From positions 118,957,842-119,021,841 of the forward strand of contig OZ022500.1 in NCBI GenBank assembly GCA_963989385.1: a stretch of 64,000 nucleotides of DNA, read 5' to 3'. The notes beneath the pieces were generated by a model. The model was not told the DNA's origin. It did not search any database and saw only the letters and a list, made by a program, of their open reading frames with translations. Positions 10,387 through 20,842 of the stretch are shown piece after piece. Numbering within the stretch: the stretch's first letter is position 1; each line of letters starts with the position of its first letter. This stretch comes from Ctena decussata (lineage: Eukaryota; Mollusca; Bivalvia; Lucinida; Lucinidae). Made by a program: the position numbers and the translations under genes.

Positions 10387-13300
10387 TTAAAGTTGCACAA
10401 CCTGATCTGGTTCAACTACAAATGTGTGCAGCTGTCCCACAACCCAATCGTCAGACTGAATCCACTTTGGTGGTTTGCGATCTCGTTTGGGCCTTGGTGT
10501 CGCGTCGTCCTCGTCTGAAGAAGAGTCAGAATACTCAGAACTCTGAGAGCGATGACTAGAAACTACTGCCGATTTCCGCGGAAGAAGCCCCGGCTCACCA
10601 GGCTTGCGGTGCGCAGGAATAACGTACCGTTTAGTCCTGTCTTGGTGCTCGGTGTCAGACAAACCTGCGTCACAGGAACTGATAGTAGTTTCTCTGGAAA
10701 GGTCAGTCTCCTCATCTACAGCAGACTTATGTTTCGAAAGCCAATCTGAAAATGTATTCGATTGGTCTTCTTCTTGTTGACCAGGGCATTCAGAATGGTC
10801 TGCTTCACCTTCTAAACGAGGAAGACCCATGAATGGAAGGAGCAGGTTACGGTGAAGTAACCTGGTCTTCTTTGATCGTGTGTTCTCTCGCTGCACTTTG
10901 TAGACAGGGATGTCCTCATTGGGTTGTTCGATCACTATATAAGGATCGTGCTCCCACCGATCTGCTAGTTTGTGCTTGCCTCTAATGCCAACATTCCTGA
11001 CAAGTACCAGATCACCAGGTTCTAGAATGGAATTTCTAGCGTTCATGTCATATCTGCGTTTGTTCTGGGCAGCAGCCTTTCTTGACTGCTCTTGTGCTTT
11101 TTTGTAAGCAAACTGGAGGCGCTCTTTAAGTTTCCTAACAAATTCTGTCTGTGTTGTTGAAGACATTGAATCTGTTGACAATCCAAGAAAAGCATCAATC
11201 GCTAATCTTGGGTGACGCCCGAACATGAGATAATGCGGCGAATATCCAGTACTGTCATGGAATGTGGCATTATAAGCGTGTACTAGAGTTGGAACATGTG
11301 CCTTCCAATCACTTTTCTGGTAGTCTTCCAGAGTGCCTAGCATCTGGAGGAGGGTTTGATTAAACCGCTCAACCTGGCCATTCCCCATGGGATGGTAGGG
11401 CGTTGTCCTAGACTTATCCACTCTGGCAATCCGACAAAGCTCCTGTATTAGCTTGGATTCGAAATTTTGACCCTGGTCACTATGTATGCGTGCCGGAAAG
11501 CCATAGTGGACGATAAAGTTGTCAAACAACACCCTAGCCGTGGTTTTGGCTGTTTGATTCCGCGTGGGAATGGCCTGGGCGTACCGGGAAAAGTGATCGG
11601 TAATGACAAGGATGTCCTCGAAGCCACCTTTTGATCTTTCTAGTGAAAGGTAGTCAAGGCAAACGACTTCCATTGGTGCACTAGAGGTAATGGGAACCAT
11701 CTCTGCGCTTTTTCTTGCCCCAGTCTTCCGTCTGATGCATCTGCCACACATTCTGACTTTTTCCTTGATAAAAGTGTCCATGCCCGGCCAAAAGAACCTC
11801 TGTTTGATCAGAGACATGGTTCTGTCTCTGCCCTGATGACCAAGGTCATCATGAAGGGCACAGAACACCTCATCATGGAAGAGTGGCGGAAGAACGAGTT
11901 GATTGAAGTCCTGATCATTTATTGTGACCCTGCGGTGGAGAACGCCATTGGACAAAAACAATCTGTTCCATTCCTTCAGGAATCGTGTATCAACCGCTGG
12001 CTCCAGAGACCGCTTAGCGGGTGCTCCAGATCCTTCCTGTATTAGGGGGATGATACACCTCAAGCCTGGATCGTCCAACTGCGCTTTCCTCCAGTCTTTA
12101 TAAGTAAGGCCATGTGCCTGAAGTAAATGATCAGGAACCTCGTCTGCATCAGATGGAATCTGGGGTGGCGAACCAGAAACAACTAAGCTCTCCATTAAAG
12201 GGCAATTTTCCACCAGCATTGACATTGAATGGGACAGCGCCTTCAAGGTTTCAGGAAAGATAACATTTTGTGAATGCTCTTCCTGACGGCGCGATAATCC
12301 GTCTGCGTCCGCATTCTTTTTACCACACCTGTATCTAATGACAAAGTTGTAGTCGCAGAGAGAAGCCACCCAGCGCTGGCCTGTAGCATCAAGTTTGGCT
12401 GTGGTGAGAACATATGTCAGAGGATTATTATCGGTAATAACCTCAAACGTACTACCATAAAGGTAGTCATGAAACTTCTCACTCACAGCCCACTTTAAAG
12501 CCAAGAACTCGAGCTTATGAGCGGGGTAATTTCTCTCTGACGGCTTCAGACTTCGACTGGCATATGCAATGACTCTATCTTTACCAGCTTGGTGTTGATA
12601 GAGCACGGCGCCCAAGCCATCATAAGAAGCGTCGGTATGGACTCTGAATGGTAAACTATAGTCCGCATATGCTAACACTGGTGGGTTTGTTAGTTTGTCA
12701 ATAATGGTGTCAAAGCTTAGTTGTTGCTCTGCTTCCCATTTGAAGGGTATCCCTTTCTGCGTTGATTTTTTCCTGGCCTTGGGATTTGTTGCATGACCGA
12801 TAAGTAGGTCATTCAAAGGTCTCACAATTGCAGCAAACCCCTTAATAAACCGGCGGTAGTATCCGGTAAAGCCTAGGAAACGCCGAACATCCTTTGTGTT
12901 CGTTGGAATAGGCCATGATTTAACAGCCTCAATCTTGCTTGGGTCTGTATGGATGCCCTCTTCAGAGACGACATGACCAAGGTATGTTACTTGTCTACGA
13001 AATAACACACATTTCGATGGCTTGAGTTTCAGGTTGTGCTGCTGCAGGCGCTCAAACACTGCCTGCAGCCGCTCCAAATGCTCTTCAAAAGTTGAGGAGA
13101 AGATGATTATGTCATCAAGGTAGATGAGACAATCCCGCAGATTGAGCTCACCCATACACCTCTCCATCAACCTTTGAAAAGTCGCTGGAGCGTTGCAAAG
13201 TCCAAAAGGCATACGGTTACACTCGTAAAAGCCGAGTGAACCGACCTGAAACGCTGTCTTGGCCTTGTCAGCCTCCTTCAGCTCCACCTGCCAGTAGCCA

Positions 13301-14595
13301 CTTTTTAAGTCTAAAGTGCTAAAATATTTTGCACCAGCTAGCAGGTGAAGTGTGTCGTCTATTCTGGGGATGGCATAAGCGTCTTTAACTGTACGCTGAT
13401 TCAGTTTCCTGTAATCGATACAGAAACGAATCGTGCCATCCTTTTTACGAACGATCACAACATTCGAGCTGAAGGGGCTTTTCGAGTCTCTGATGGCTCC
13501 AATCTCGAGCATTTCCTTTAGATGCTCTCTGACTTCCTGTATCAACGCAGGAGGGATACGTCTGTAAGGCTCCTTAAATGGCTGCTGGTTGTCAAGATGG
13601 ATCTCATGTTCAACGAGATTTGTGCAGCCCAGATCGGTGGGGCTTTTTGAAAACACGTCCTGCCACTTAGCGAGAAAATGTTGCACTCTTTTCTTCTGCT
13701 CTGCTGTTAAGACAGAGTCATCCAGTTGTATACCTGTGCTGTCATTTGGCTGGTTTTCAGTAACTGTCTGTTGACTAATATGTACAGTTTCTGTTCTAGC
13801 ATTATCTGGCTTAATGAGTGAAGGCGATCTTAAGACTTTCACTTCACTTAGGTGGCATAAGTCTGACTTAGGTGGTAAAGTCACAACTTTAGCAGACATG
13901 TTAAATATCCTTACGGGTACTCTTGCTGTTGTACCTCGATTGTTTAAGGATACTATTCTGGGGCAAACAGCAACTTTTGTCATGTTCCCATTCTCAAGGG
14001 GTTCTGTGATTGCCGAGTCTACATTCTCGCTTTTCCGTACAAAACCCGTAATCGTTTTGACTTCCATAGGCTGGAGCGTAAGCTTTGTTGTTGACCTTAC
14101 TCTACCAACCTGGCTATTACTTATTGAGGTGAATGCCGATTGCCAAGCCTCAGGCACTTCTTTAGAATCAGACGAGTGATCTTTAAATTGTCTGATTACA
14201 TTTGTACCTACTATCAGTGGCACTGTTTTGTTGTACTCTGTAGTTGCTACAACTAACAGAGGTACAAATACTGGACCTTGATCGGCACATGGAAGTTCTA
14301 CTGAAACTTCAATATAGCCAAGGTACGGTAGTGTAAGGCCATCTGCGCACTTTATTTCTAGATCTATTTCGTCCAGCATATGGATTTGTGGCTTGGGATG
14401 GAATTGATCTAAATATGCCTCACTAATAGTACTTATCATTGACCCTGTGTCAATAAGAGCCTTTGTTCTAATCCCTTCTACTAAAATTTCACTTTCGTTT
14501 TCTTTTCCTATTAATCTGTTTAAAATATTGTTGTTAGGGCTATCCACTGTGTGGTTGTTACCTCTTGTTTGCCCTGCAACAGAGGCTTTTATTGG
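10387..14595 (-). CDS. pol: Ty3/gypsy Pol polyprotein (PR-RT-RNase H-IN), expressed by -1 frameshift
   Basis: Read from the frameshift point, this adds about 1402 residues to Gag. The first in-frame start-like codon is only a GTG at 14547, so frameshift synthesis is preferred over independent initiation. Counting from that GTG, the aspartic protease motif ALIDTGS is at 30-36 and the RT palm motif YLDD is at 476-479. RNase H starts near HTDAS (637). The integrase zinc-binding residues include CGRC (934-937). The integrase catalytic triad is D965, D1024 and E1060, which is a D,D-35-E spacing. A GPY/F-like module follows, then a basic/acidic tail with PRPKRDRKPPKW. No chromodomain is seen. No internal stop is present, so it is potentially functional. 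Confidence 0.95.
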   Translation of the reverse strand, partial: PIKASVAGQTRGNNHTVDSPNNNILNRLIGKENESEILVEGIRTKALIDTGSMISTISEAYLDQFHPKPQIHMLDEIDLEIKCADGLTLPYLGYIEVSVELPCADQGPVFVPLLVVATTEYNKTVPLIVGTNVIRQFKDHSSDSKEVPEAWQSAFTSISNSQVGRVRSTTKLTLQPMEVKTITGFVRKSENVDSAITEPLENGNMTKVAVCPRIVSLNNRGTTARVPVRIFNMSAKVVTLPPKSDLCHLSEVKVLRSPSLIKPDNARTETVHISQQTVTENQPNDSTGIQLDDSVLTAEQKKRVQHFLAKWQDVFSKSPTDLGCTNLVEHEIHLDNQQPFKEPYRRIPPALIQEVREHLKEMLEIGAIRDSKSPFSSNVVIVRKKDGTIRFCIDYRKLNQRTVKDAYAIPRIDDTLHLLAGAKYFSTLDLKSGYWQVELKEADKAKTAFQVGSLGFYECNRMPFGLCNAPATFQRLMERCMGELNLRDCLIYLDDIIIFSSTFEEHLERLQAVFERLQQHNLKLKPSKCVLFRRQVTYLGHVVSEEGIHTDPSKIEAVKSWPIPTNTKDVRRFLGFTGYYRRFIKGFAAIVRPLNDLLIGHATNPKARKKSTQKGIPFKWEAEQQLSFDTIIDKLTNPPVLAYADYSLPFRVHTDASYDGLGAVLYQHQAGKDRVIAYASRSLKPSERNYPAHKLEFLALKWAVSEKFHDYLYGSTFEVITDNNPLTYVLTTAKLDATGQRWVASLCDYNFVIRYRCGKKNADADGLSRRQEEHSQNVIFPETLKALSHSMSMLVENCPLMESLVVSGSPPQIPSDADEVPDHLLQAHGLTYKDWRKAQLDDPGLRCIIPLIQEGSGAPAKRSLEPAVDTRFLKEWNRLFLSNGVLHRRVTINDQDFNQLVLPPLFHDEVFCALHDDLGHQGRDRTMSLIKQRFFWPGMDTFIKEKVRMCGRCIRRKTGARKSAEMVPITSSAPMEVVCLDYLSLERSKGGFEDILVITDHFSRYAQAIPTRNQTAKTTARVLFDNFIVHYGFPARIHSDQGQNFESKLIQELCRIARVDKSRTTPYHPMGNGQVERFNQTLLQMLGTLEDYQKSDWKAHVPTLVHAYNATFHDSTGYSPHYLMFGRHPRLAIDAFLGLSTDSMSSTTQTEFVRKLKERLQFAYKKAQEQSRKAAAQNKRRYDMNARNSILEPGDLVLVRNVGIRGKHKLADRWEHDPYIVIEQPNEDIPVYKVQRENTRSKKTRLLHRNLLLPFMGLPRLEGEADHSECPGQQEEDQSNTFSDWLSKHKSAVDEETDLSRETTISSCDAGLSDTEHQDRTKRYVIPAHRKPGEPGLLPRKSAVVSSHRSQSSEYSDSSSDEDDATPRPKRDRKPPKWIQSDDWVVGQLHTFVVEPDQVVQL

Positions 14596-14601
14596 TTTAA
14601 A
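14561..14601 (-). promoter_or_regulatory. Programmed -1 ribosomal frameshift site at the gag stop
   Basis: Gag ends CCT TTA AAC CAA TAA. TTTAAAC (minus strand of 14595-14601) is in the correct phase for X XXY YYZ slippage. After a 9-nt spacer, CCTCTGTTG can pair with CAAACAAGAGG (14561-14585). This gives nine base pairs with two bulged A residues and a 5-nt loop. Slippage moves translation into the -1 frame, which is open straight through into pol. Slippage efficiency is untested. Confidence 0.85.
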
Positions 14602-17003
14602 GGCTTATTGCTGTTAACTTCTTTCTGTTCTGTTTCTTTAGGGTCTGGTTTAGGTTGTGCTGACTGCTGATTCTGAGCTTGGTTCTTGCCAGTCTGGTCT
14701 GTATTTTTTGTCCATCTGTTAAACTTTCTGTATGTCACAGCTTTTTCTATTCTTTCCAATCTCTTTGTTAAATCTTGCATCATTCTCATGGTTGGATCAA
14801 GTTGTATTGGTTGGTGTTGAATGCTTTTGGTGGTAGTCTCTTGCTCCTTTTCAGCTGATTTTGTCTTGCTCTCCTTAACTGGTTCTTTATCTGTGACTGT
14901 TTTGGTTGTACACATCTCGTACTCTTCTGCCCTCACTTTTCGTCTTAACAGCTCAAACTCTTTAATCTGCTCAAAGTAAACTCTAGTAGCATTCTTTAGC
15001 TCCACGCTGTATAGGGCTCTCCAAAACTTTGTTCGTAGCATTTCGTTCTTTTGTGATTCAGTTATGTGTCCTTTTTCAATAGCTTTCTGAACAATTTCTT
15101 CAAGCCTAAGACCCCACATAGTTACACTTTCGTCACTTCTTTGTGATGCTGTGTAAAATTCATGGAGAACACTTTCTCCACTAGCTACATTTCCAAAAAC
15201 ATTTTCGAGTTTTGTTAATAACTCTGGGGCTTTTGCTGAAGGTTTGATAGCTATAAGAGCCTTTCTAGCTGGTCCCTTTAGCGAGTTCCTTATGGCCTGT
15301 GCCACGAGGAAGTCAGGGTATGTTTTCATTAGACACTGAATCTCAAGTTTCCAGGTCTCGAAAGAACTTTCATTCTTTGGTATTGGCTCTGTGCCAGAAA
15401 ACTGGCTAATATAGGGTTTTATGAAGTGTGTTATATCTGATTTCTTCACACCTTCGTCAACAGATGGTTGGGATGTCGAACCAGTTTGGATCTTAGATCT
15501 TATCTCGTCTTCCTTCTTGTTCAAATCTTCTTCTAACTTCTTCAGATATTCTTCTTTTCTCCTGAGCTCTTCTTCTTTATTGATTGGTTCAGCACTTGGT
15601 TGCTGCTGCTGTTGTGGCTGTTCATCCTGATGTTGTAGTAGAAGTTGTTGTTGCTCTAATTGCTTAGTCAACAAGTATATTTTCTCATCTTTCCTTCTTA
15701 TTTCTTCTTCTTTCAAATGTATATCATCAGTCAGACATGGCTGTTTGTGTCTTTCATCTTTAACTGTTTGCTCAACTGTTGCAGTTGTTGTATAGTAAGG
15801 ACTTGGTGTAAGCATCTCTTCTTTCTTTCTGACCTCTTCTTCAAGCTTAATGTGTTGGCTATACAGAATTTGCATTCTTTGCTCTCTTTCTCTGTCCTCC
15901 TGGATTTTCTGTTTCAAATTTCTTTCAAGCCTCTGTTCTTCTGCTTTCATGTCAGCTATCTTTTGCCTCTTCTTCATTTCTTCTATCAACTTTCTCTCTC
16001 TGAACTGAATAAGTTTAAATTTCTCATTCAGTTCATGTTCCGCTACTTCTCTTAGCTTTCTTTGTTCGTCCATCTTTTTATCCTCTAGTAGTAACAACTT
16101 TATTCTTTCTTCCAAATTTCTTTCTTGATTTTCAATATCGCCAATGTCCAATTCATTTCCGAAAGGACTTTCTATCTCGCTCTTGAATAGCTGTCTTTCA
16201 ACTCTTTCTTTCTGTGTATGTTGTGGAATTCCACCATACATTGCTTCTGTGGCTTCTCTTTCTTTTAAAGACTCCCGTCTGACCGCTATTGAAGCTTCTC
16301 TATCTAGAGGATGTAAACGATATGAGTCTATATAGTCCAGGCTTTGTCTTTCTTCTGTGTCCTTTGTATGGTCTGTTTCCTGTGATAGTTCAGGTGTGGG
16401 GTTCTTTCTCAATCCAGCTTCCCTTTGCTGTTCAAGCATCGGCTGGGACAAGCCTGGTTGTTGTAATTTCAAAGGCACTGTATCTTCACTCTGAAACTCT
16501 GTGAAGCTTAGTCTACTTAATTCTCGCTCTCTCTGATCCCTTCTTTTCTCTACGTCTGTCCTTTCAATAACCCTTGGATCCAATCTTTCTTTGGGTTTAC
16601 CCTTAGATGACAATCTGTCAAACACTTCTTCATCACTATAGTGTTCATCTACCGTCAAAAGGCTCTCTTCTCTACCATATGACTGCATGGCTGAAGCAAA
16701 ATCGAATCCGTCAGCCTCCGCATCTTGTGGAGTAAGTTTCAAAGCATCTATAGAACTGTCACTTGTCGGCTTTCTTGTTAAGCCAAGAGTATCTCTTGAA
16801 GAAACTCGGTAAGTAGAGTCTATTCCTCTCCTGTCTTGATCAGTTCTCTCTGGGGCGTTCATAGTTATGCGCCTTTGAGTTTGTGTTTGAACATATTCTT
16901 CTCTCTGCCTTGCTATATCTTCCATTATCTTCATTCTTTCTTCTTGTAACTTCTTTCTTTCTCTATTCATTCTCCTCAATTCTCTTTCGCTTATTCCTGC
17001 CAT
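14589..17003 (-). CDS. gag: Ty3 Gag with long N-terminal coiled coil and PNMA-like capsid region
   Basis: The product is 804 residues and should assemble the retrotransposon particle. Residues 1-280 are charged and low complexity. Residues about 285-510 are strongly heptad-like, rich in E, K, R, Q and L, with a poly-Q patch near 464-468. Residues about 525-700 resemble the retrotransposon Gag/PNMA capsid fold, around FSGTEP, ETWKLEIQCLM and the conserved SVTMWGLRLEEIV segment. The C-terminus is K/Q/P-rich. No CCHC zinc knuckle is visible here or at the start of Pol, which is unusual. Typical Ty3 Gags are roughly 300-500 residues, so the extension is atypical. The ATG at 17003 is the first in the frame. 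Confidence 0.88.
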   Translation of the reverse strand: MAGISERELRRMNRERKKLQEERMKIMEDIARQREEYVQTQTQRRITMNAPERTDQDRRGIDSTYRVSSRDTLGLTRKPTSDSSIDALKLTPQDAEADGFDFASAMQSYGREESLLTVDEHYSDEEVFDRLSSKGKPKERLDPRVIERTDVEKRRDQRERELSRLSFTEFQSEDTVPLKLQQPGLSQPMLEQQREAGLRKNPTPELSQETDHTKDTEERQSLDYIDSYRLHPLDREASIAVRRESLKEREATEAMYGGIPQHTQKERVERQLFKSEIESPFGNELDIGDIENQERNLEERIKLLLLEDKKMDEQRKLREVAEHELNEKFKLIQFRERKLIEEMKKRQKIADMKAEEQRLERNLKQKIQEDREREQRMQILYSQHIKLEEEVRKKEEMLTPSPYYTTTATVEQTVKDERHKQPCLTDDIHLKEEEIRRKDEKIYLLTKQLEQQQLLLQHQDEQPQQQQQPSAEPINKEEELRRKEEYLKKLEEDLNKKEDEIRSKIQTGSTSQPSVDEGVKKSDITHFIKPYISQFSGTEPIPKNESSFETWKLEIQCLMKTYPDFLVAQAIRNSLKGPARKALIAIKPSAKAPELLTKLENVFGNVASGESVLHEFYTASQRSDESVTMWGLRLEEIVQKAIEKGHITESQKNEMLRTKFWRALYSVELKNATRVYFEQIKEFELLRRKVRAEEYEMCTTKTVTDKEPVKESKTKSAEKEQETTTKSIQHQPIQLDPTMRMMQDLTKRLERIEKAVTYRKFNRWTKNTDQTGKNQAQNQQSAQPKPDPKETEQKEVNSNKPLNQ

Positions 17004-18059
17004 AGTGAATAAGATGTTTCGTTGAACGTGATAAGCCTTGTAGTGTCTTCTGGTATTTAAGAAGTATTATACTACTTTTATGTGCTAGACTCTTCTCTAT
17101 AAAAGCTAGCTATTACCAATAAGTGGAAATTTTACAGTGAATTAGTTTCACTGCATATGTATTTTCCTTTTACAGCGTAGCTAAATCTCTATAAACTAAC
17201 TTAATCTTTCTTACACCACAACAATTCTTCACTACTTCAAAAACAACCTACTATCTAATCTACTCTAACATTCACCACTTTATATCAGTGAACCTTTAAT
17301 CTGCATCAGATATTAGTTCTACTGTTTCCTTTTTATCCTAATTCTTCACTGAAGAGAATGGAAATCAAAATCAAACTGTACCAAACTTGGTTTGGCCTTT
17401 TCAACAAACTATACTACTTTCCTATTCAAACACTGCGCCTATCGAGTTCTACACTGAGATATAGTCCTTACTTTGCAGTGCCACAAGCTCTACGCTACTC
17501 ACAATGAGTACAAATGCATCAATCCTTCAAATATTTTTAATTGTTAGCTGTATCAATGTTGGACGAAAACCGTATCACTTGCCAAATTCAACGTTGGTCG
17601 TATCAATGTAAATTGTTAGCTGTACCAATTTCTATTTTCGGTTTTACAAGCTAAAATATTGCTTGATGGTCGTTTTGGTTGAAAACTTGCGTCTATCCGT
17701 TGCTGGAGCAATACTTTTGAAACCACAGTGAATACTTATACTATGTATTCACTCTTTAAAGTGTGTTATTAACTAGCAACCCTCTTATAGAAAATATTCA
17801 CAAACAGGGGTACATTAATTGTACTTATCGTGAATATTATGGATTGCTAATTCTGAACGCTAAACAGCACCCAAAATTCGCGTGTTCCTTATTTTGAAAT
17901 GTAAGCTATAACAATTGCTGTTGCATATGTTAGCATATGCAGCGAAGTTATAGCAAGCTTCTAGTCTAGCTTTGGAATTCTCAGATCTAGCTAAGGATGC
18001 GCGTTCTATGTGAAAAAAGTATCAAAACAACGCAAGTTTGAAGTATTTGCACCGGTTTG

Positions 18060-18790
18060 ATGATGCAGAAAATATGCTATGAGTAAAGTATAACTGTCAC
18101 ACTGAAGTTAGTTAGCTGTACAATACCGCGTAAACACCGTATGATAGCAGTATTCTGTGATATGTATACGTTATTAGGAAAAAATACTTGAACAGTATAC
18201 CTTATGAGGAATCTGGAATATTCAAAGAGTAGTAGAGCACAAGTCTGATGGAGAATTGAAATATGCAATGAATATAGTATAGCTGAAACACAGAATTGAG
18301 TTGCTATATAATACCATGTAAACACCGTATAGTAGCAGTATTCTGTGATTTTATCAGCTAGTGACTAATACTTATAGAGTATGCATATTAAGAAATCTGC
18401 ATTTTCGAAGAGTAAGAAGCACTAATTTGATTAGAGTTGGAATATGCAATAAGTATAGTATAGCTGACATACAAAATATATTTTGCTATATAATACCGTG
18501 TTACCACCGTATACTAGCAATATTTTGTGATCTTTGTCAGTTAGTGACAAATACTTATAAAGGATACATATTGAGGAATCTGGGTTTTCAGAGAGTTATA
18601 AGCACATGTTTGACGGGGTTAAGAATATGCAAGAAGTATTGTATAGCTGACACACAAAATTTAGTTTGCTATATGACACGTGTCAACTTCGATTATAGCA
18701 TAATTCTGTGATATCGTCAGCTAGGGACATATACTTATGGTTTGCATATCGTGAAATCTGGGATTTTGCAGAGTGGAAAGCAATGAAAAA
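18060..18790. repeat. Tandem repeat of about 183 bp in the Ty3 leader
   Basis: Landmarks TATTCTGTGAT, GCTATATAATACC and GAGGAATCTGG recur near 18155, 18343, 18525 and 18705. This gives almost four diverged units. Confidence 0.75.
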
Positions 18791-19284
18791 AATGTTTTGC
18801 AAAATACACGGAAAGTGTCGCAAAATCAAAGCCAAAAAATTCACGAAAATAAATCTCGCGCAAAACAAACTAGCAAAAGCTCGCGAAAAACAATCCTCGC
18901 AAAATCGCAAAAGAAATGTCACGAAAACAGCGCGCAAAATCTCGCAAAAAAAACAATGTTTCAAGTCGGCTTTAGTGTCCCGTGAAATTTGATTTCCTGA
19001 AAACAAAAAGTATTATTTCCAAGATTATCAAGCTTTCACTGTGTCATCACATCAATTTAAGACTAGTATGTCTTGAAATGCTGTGAAATTGATTCTACGG
19101 AAAGTTTACAGCTATACGTTGCAGCGAAAAATGCAATACCAGAGCAGCAATGAGGTACTGAAAATTTATATCTTCATTACTTCATTGTTTGTGAGAGAGA
19201 GAAAAAAAAAACAGAAAAAAGGAAAAAAAATAAATAAGTGAATGAATAAATAAATAATAAGAGTAAAGAAAAGAAAAAAAAATT

Positions 19285-19371
19285 GACGAAGCGGGGTTTC
19301 GATCTCACGTCACCAAAGTCAATTGGGATTGACAACGCATAGCACTAGACCACTCGGCTACCGCGCCATTC
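19285..19371 (-). mobile_element. tRNA-derived SINE head inside the Ty3 leader
   Basis: The minus strand reads GCGCGGTAGCCGAGTGGTCT (class II tRNA-like A-box region) and later GAGATCGAAACCCC (B-box). An A/T-rich tail follows. A pol III unit here could be a nested SINE insertion. Confidence 0.6.
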
Positions 19372-20440
19372 TGACAAGCAGTGTAAATACGAAGTACTTA
19401 TTATCAAACTTCGGATGACCTGGCGCAGACTGGCTCCCACTGATCTCGGAAATTTTTTTCGGCGCAGAAACTAAGTCCGAATAATTAGCTATTTGTTGAT
19501 TTTCCCATTTTCTTGACGATTTAAAGCTATTCTGCTCGGACAGCGATAGAATAGTTATCAAAAAGGGAATATAATAGTAACTGAAGCGAAAACAAACAGG
19601 TTTATCGGATTTGGCTATAGGGAAGGGAAGGTGGGGTGGGGCTTGAACAAGACTGTTTTCAGTTGGGGTGTGGCTTCAACAAGACTGCTTTCAGCTGAAC
19701 AAAACGATAGACTTCTAAAGAATCTACCTATACTGAACTAGAGATGAGGTGTGATGGTCAATGAATAAAAGATGAATCATGATAATGAGATGGTACAAAA
19801 GATGAGGAAACATTTACACATATGTACAGGTCACAATGTAAACAAGCGATTCGGTGGTCGTGTATGCATATTCTGCACGCCTCCGTGGATTATACGGCTG
19901 CAAGCATGATACGCACAATCTACGACACAGAATCACCTCTTGATACGGTGAAGTACTGTTTGAGCAGACGGAAATATCAGTTATACCTATTCAATAAATA
20001 TTCCTAACATGAATGCATAGAAATAAACATGTACACAAGCATTGTGCAAGGTAAAGGTCTTACCGTAAAATATTTCCGTACAAGTATCCATCCATCTCAA
20101 ATGAATAACAAATTCACAATCAAACAAAATATACACAAACACTGAGTTTCTGGTCACAAATATGTGATCAGTACACTGTCACAGTTACCGTCAAGTCACG
20201 TGAAGATCCATCTGAAGAAATTCCTGCAGAGCGAAGATTGTCTCCAGAACAGATATAATGTGGGCCCACAAATATTTAACACGTGCTATGAAGTAAACAT
20301 AAACAGATATCCGGAAGGTAATCCTGTATGCGCGCAGGCGTCATGGACTAAATATCCAGCTGTGACGTCATACAACACATATGCAGAGGAATAGAAATCT
20401 GGTGTACACTCCTGGAGATTCCATCACTGGGTCGATCAAT

Positions 20441-20458
20441 CTTTTTCACTGGCCACCA
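20441..20458 (-). promoter_or_regulatory. Candidate primer-binding site of the Ty3 element
   Basis: Two bases inside the 5' LTR edge, the minus strand reads TGGTGGCCAGTG. This fits a tRNA 3' end in CCA. The tRNA identity is not resolved. Confidence 0.5.
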
Positions 20459-20460
20459 AT

Positions 20461-20842
20461 TGTCATAGTAAAAGGTCCACCCATGGTTTAGGGGTTCAAA
20501 CAACCAAGCAGATCTCTCACGGGTTCTATAGATTGAAGACCTGGAACAATATATTTTCACAATATATTTATTATGATGGTAAATGCCATAGAATATGTAC
20601 AAACAGATAATGAGTATGGATTGTTTATAACAATCACACAACAGACGTAAGACGCATGTGCAAGCTAGTGAGAACTAAAGGGCGGTAACTGCCCATAAGG
20701 TTACAGTTGACCATCTAAAGTGTTAAACTACGCTACCTACACACGGTATGTCTAGCGTCTATAAATCAATATTCAGGACGGGAAGGGCAACAAGACTATA
20801 GGATTATAGGAATTATACGGAATATTAACTTAGCCTATGACA
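20461..20842 (-). repeat. 5' LTR of the Ty3 element, 382 bp
   Basis: It begins TGTCATAG and ends CTATGACA in window orientation. In element orientation it has AATAAA (in ATCATAATAAATATATTG). It looks identical by eye to the matching parts of the 3' LTR. Confidence 0.93.

Larger units (their letters stand above)
17004..20440 (-). other. Unusually long Ty3 5' leader
   Basis: The 3.4 kb between the primer-binding region and the gag ATG has no long ORF. It contains a tandem array (18060-18790), a CGCAAAA-rich low-complexity patch (18825-18960) and a tRNA-like SINE head (19285-19371). Such a leader could carry packaging or translation signals, or could have grown by later insertions. Confidence 0.6.
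8527..20842 (-). mobile_element. Full-length Ty3/gypsy LTR retrotransposon, 12.3 kb
   Basis: On the minus strand the order is 5' LTR (20461-20842), primer-binding region, long leader, gag, -1 frameshift site, pol (PR-RT-RNaseH-IN), non-coding stretch, polypurine tract, 3' LTR. The LTR edges are TGTCATAG...CTATGACA. The PR-RT-RH-IN order and D,D-35-E integrase identify Ty3/gypsy. Both ORFs are uninterrupted over 6.6 kb. The 141-bp LTR block present in three places looks identical by eye, so the insertion is young. CTAT flanks both sides (8523-8526 and 20843-20846). A paralogous target without the element exists at 51440-51848. No env-like ORF is present. It is longer than typical 5-7 kb bivalve gypsy elements because of the 3.4-kb leader and 2.4-kb gag. 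Confidence 0.93.

Noticed and set aside
13814..14179. 121-codon plus-strand frame inside pol
   Set aside because: Antisense shadow of the pol ORF, with no independent features.
15660..16055. 131-codon plus-strand frame rich in F, S and L
   Set aside because: Antisense of the Gag coiled coil; its composition is explained by E/K codons on the other strand.
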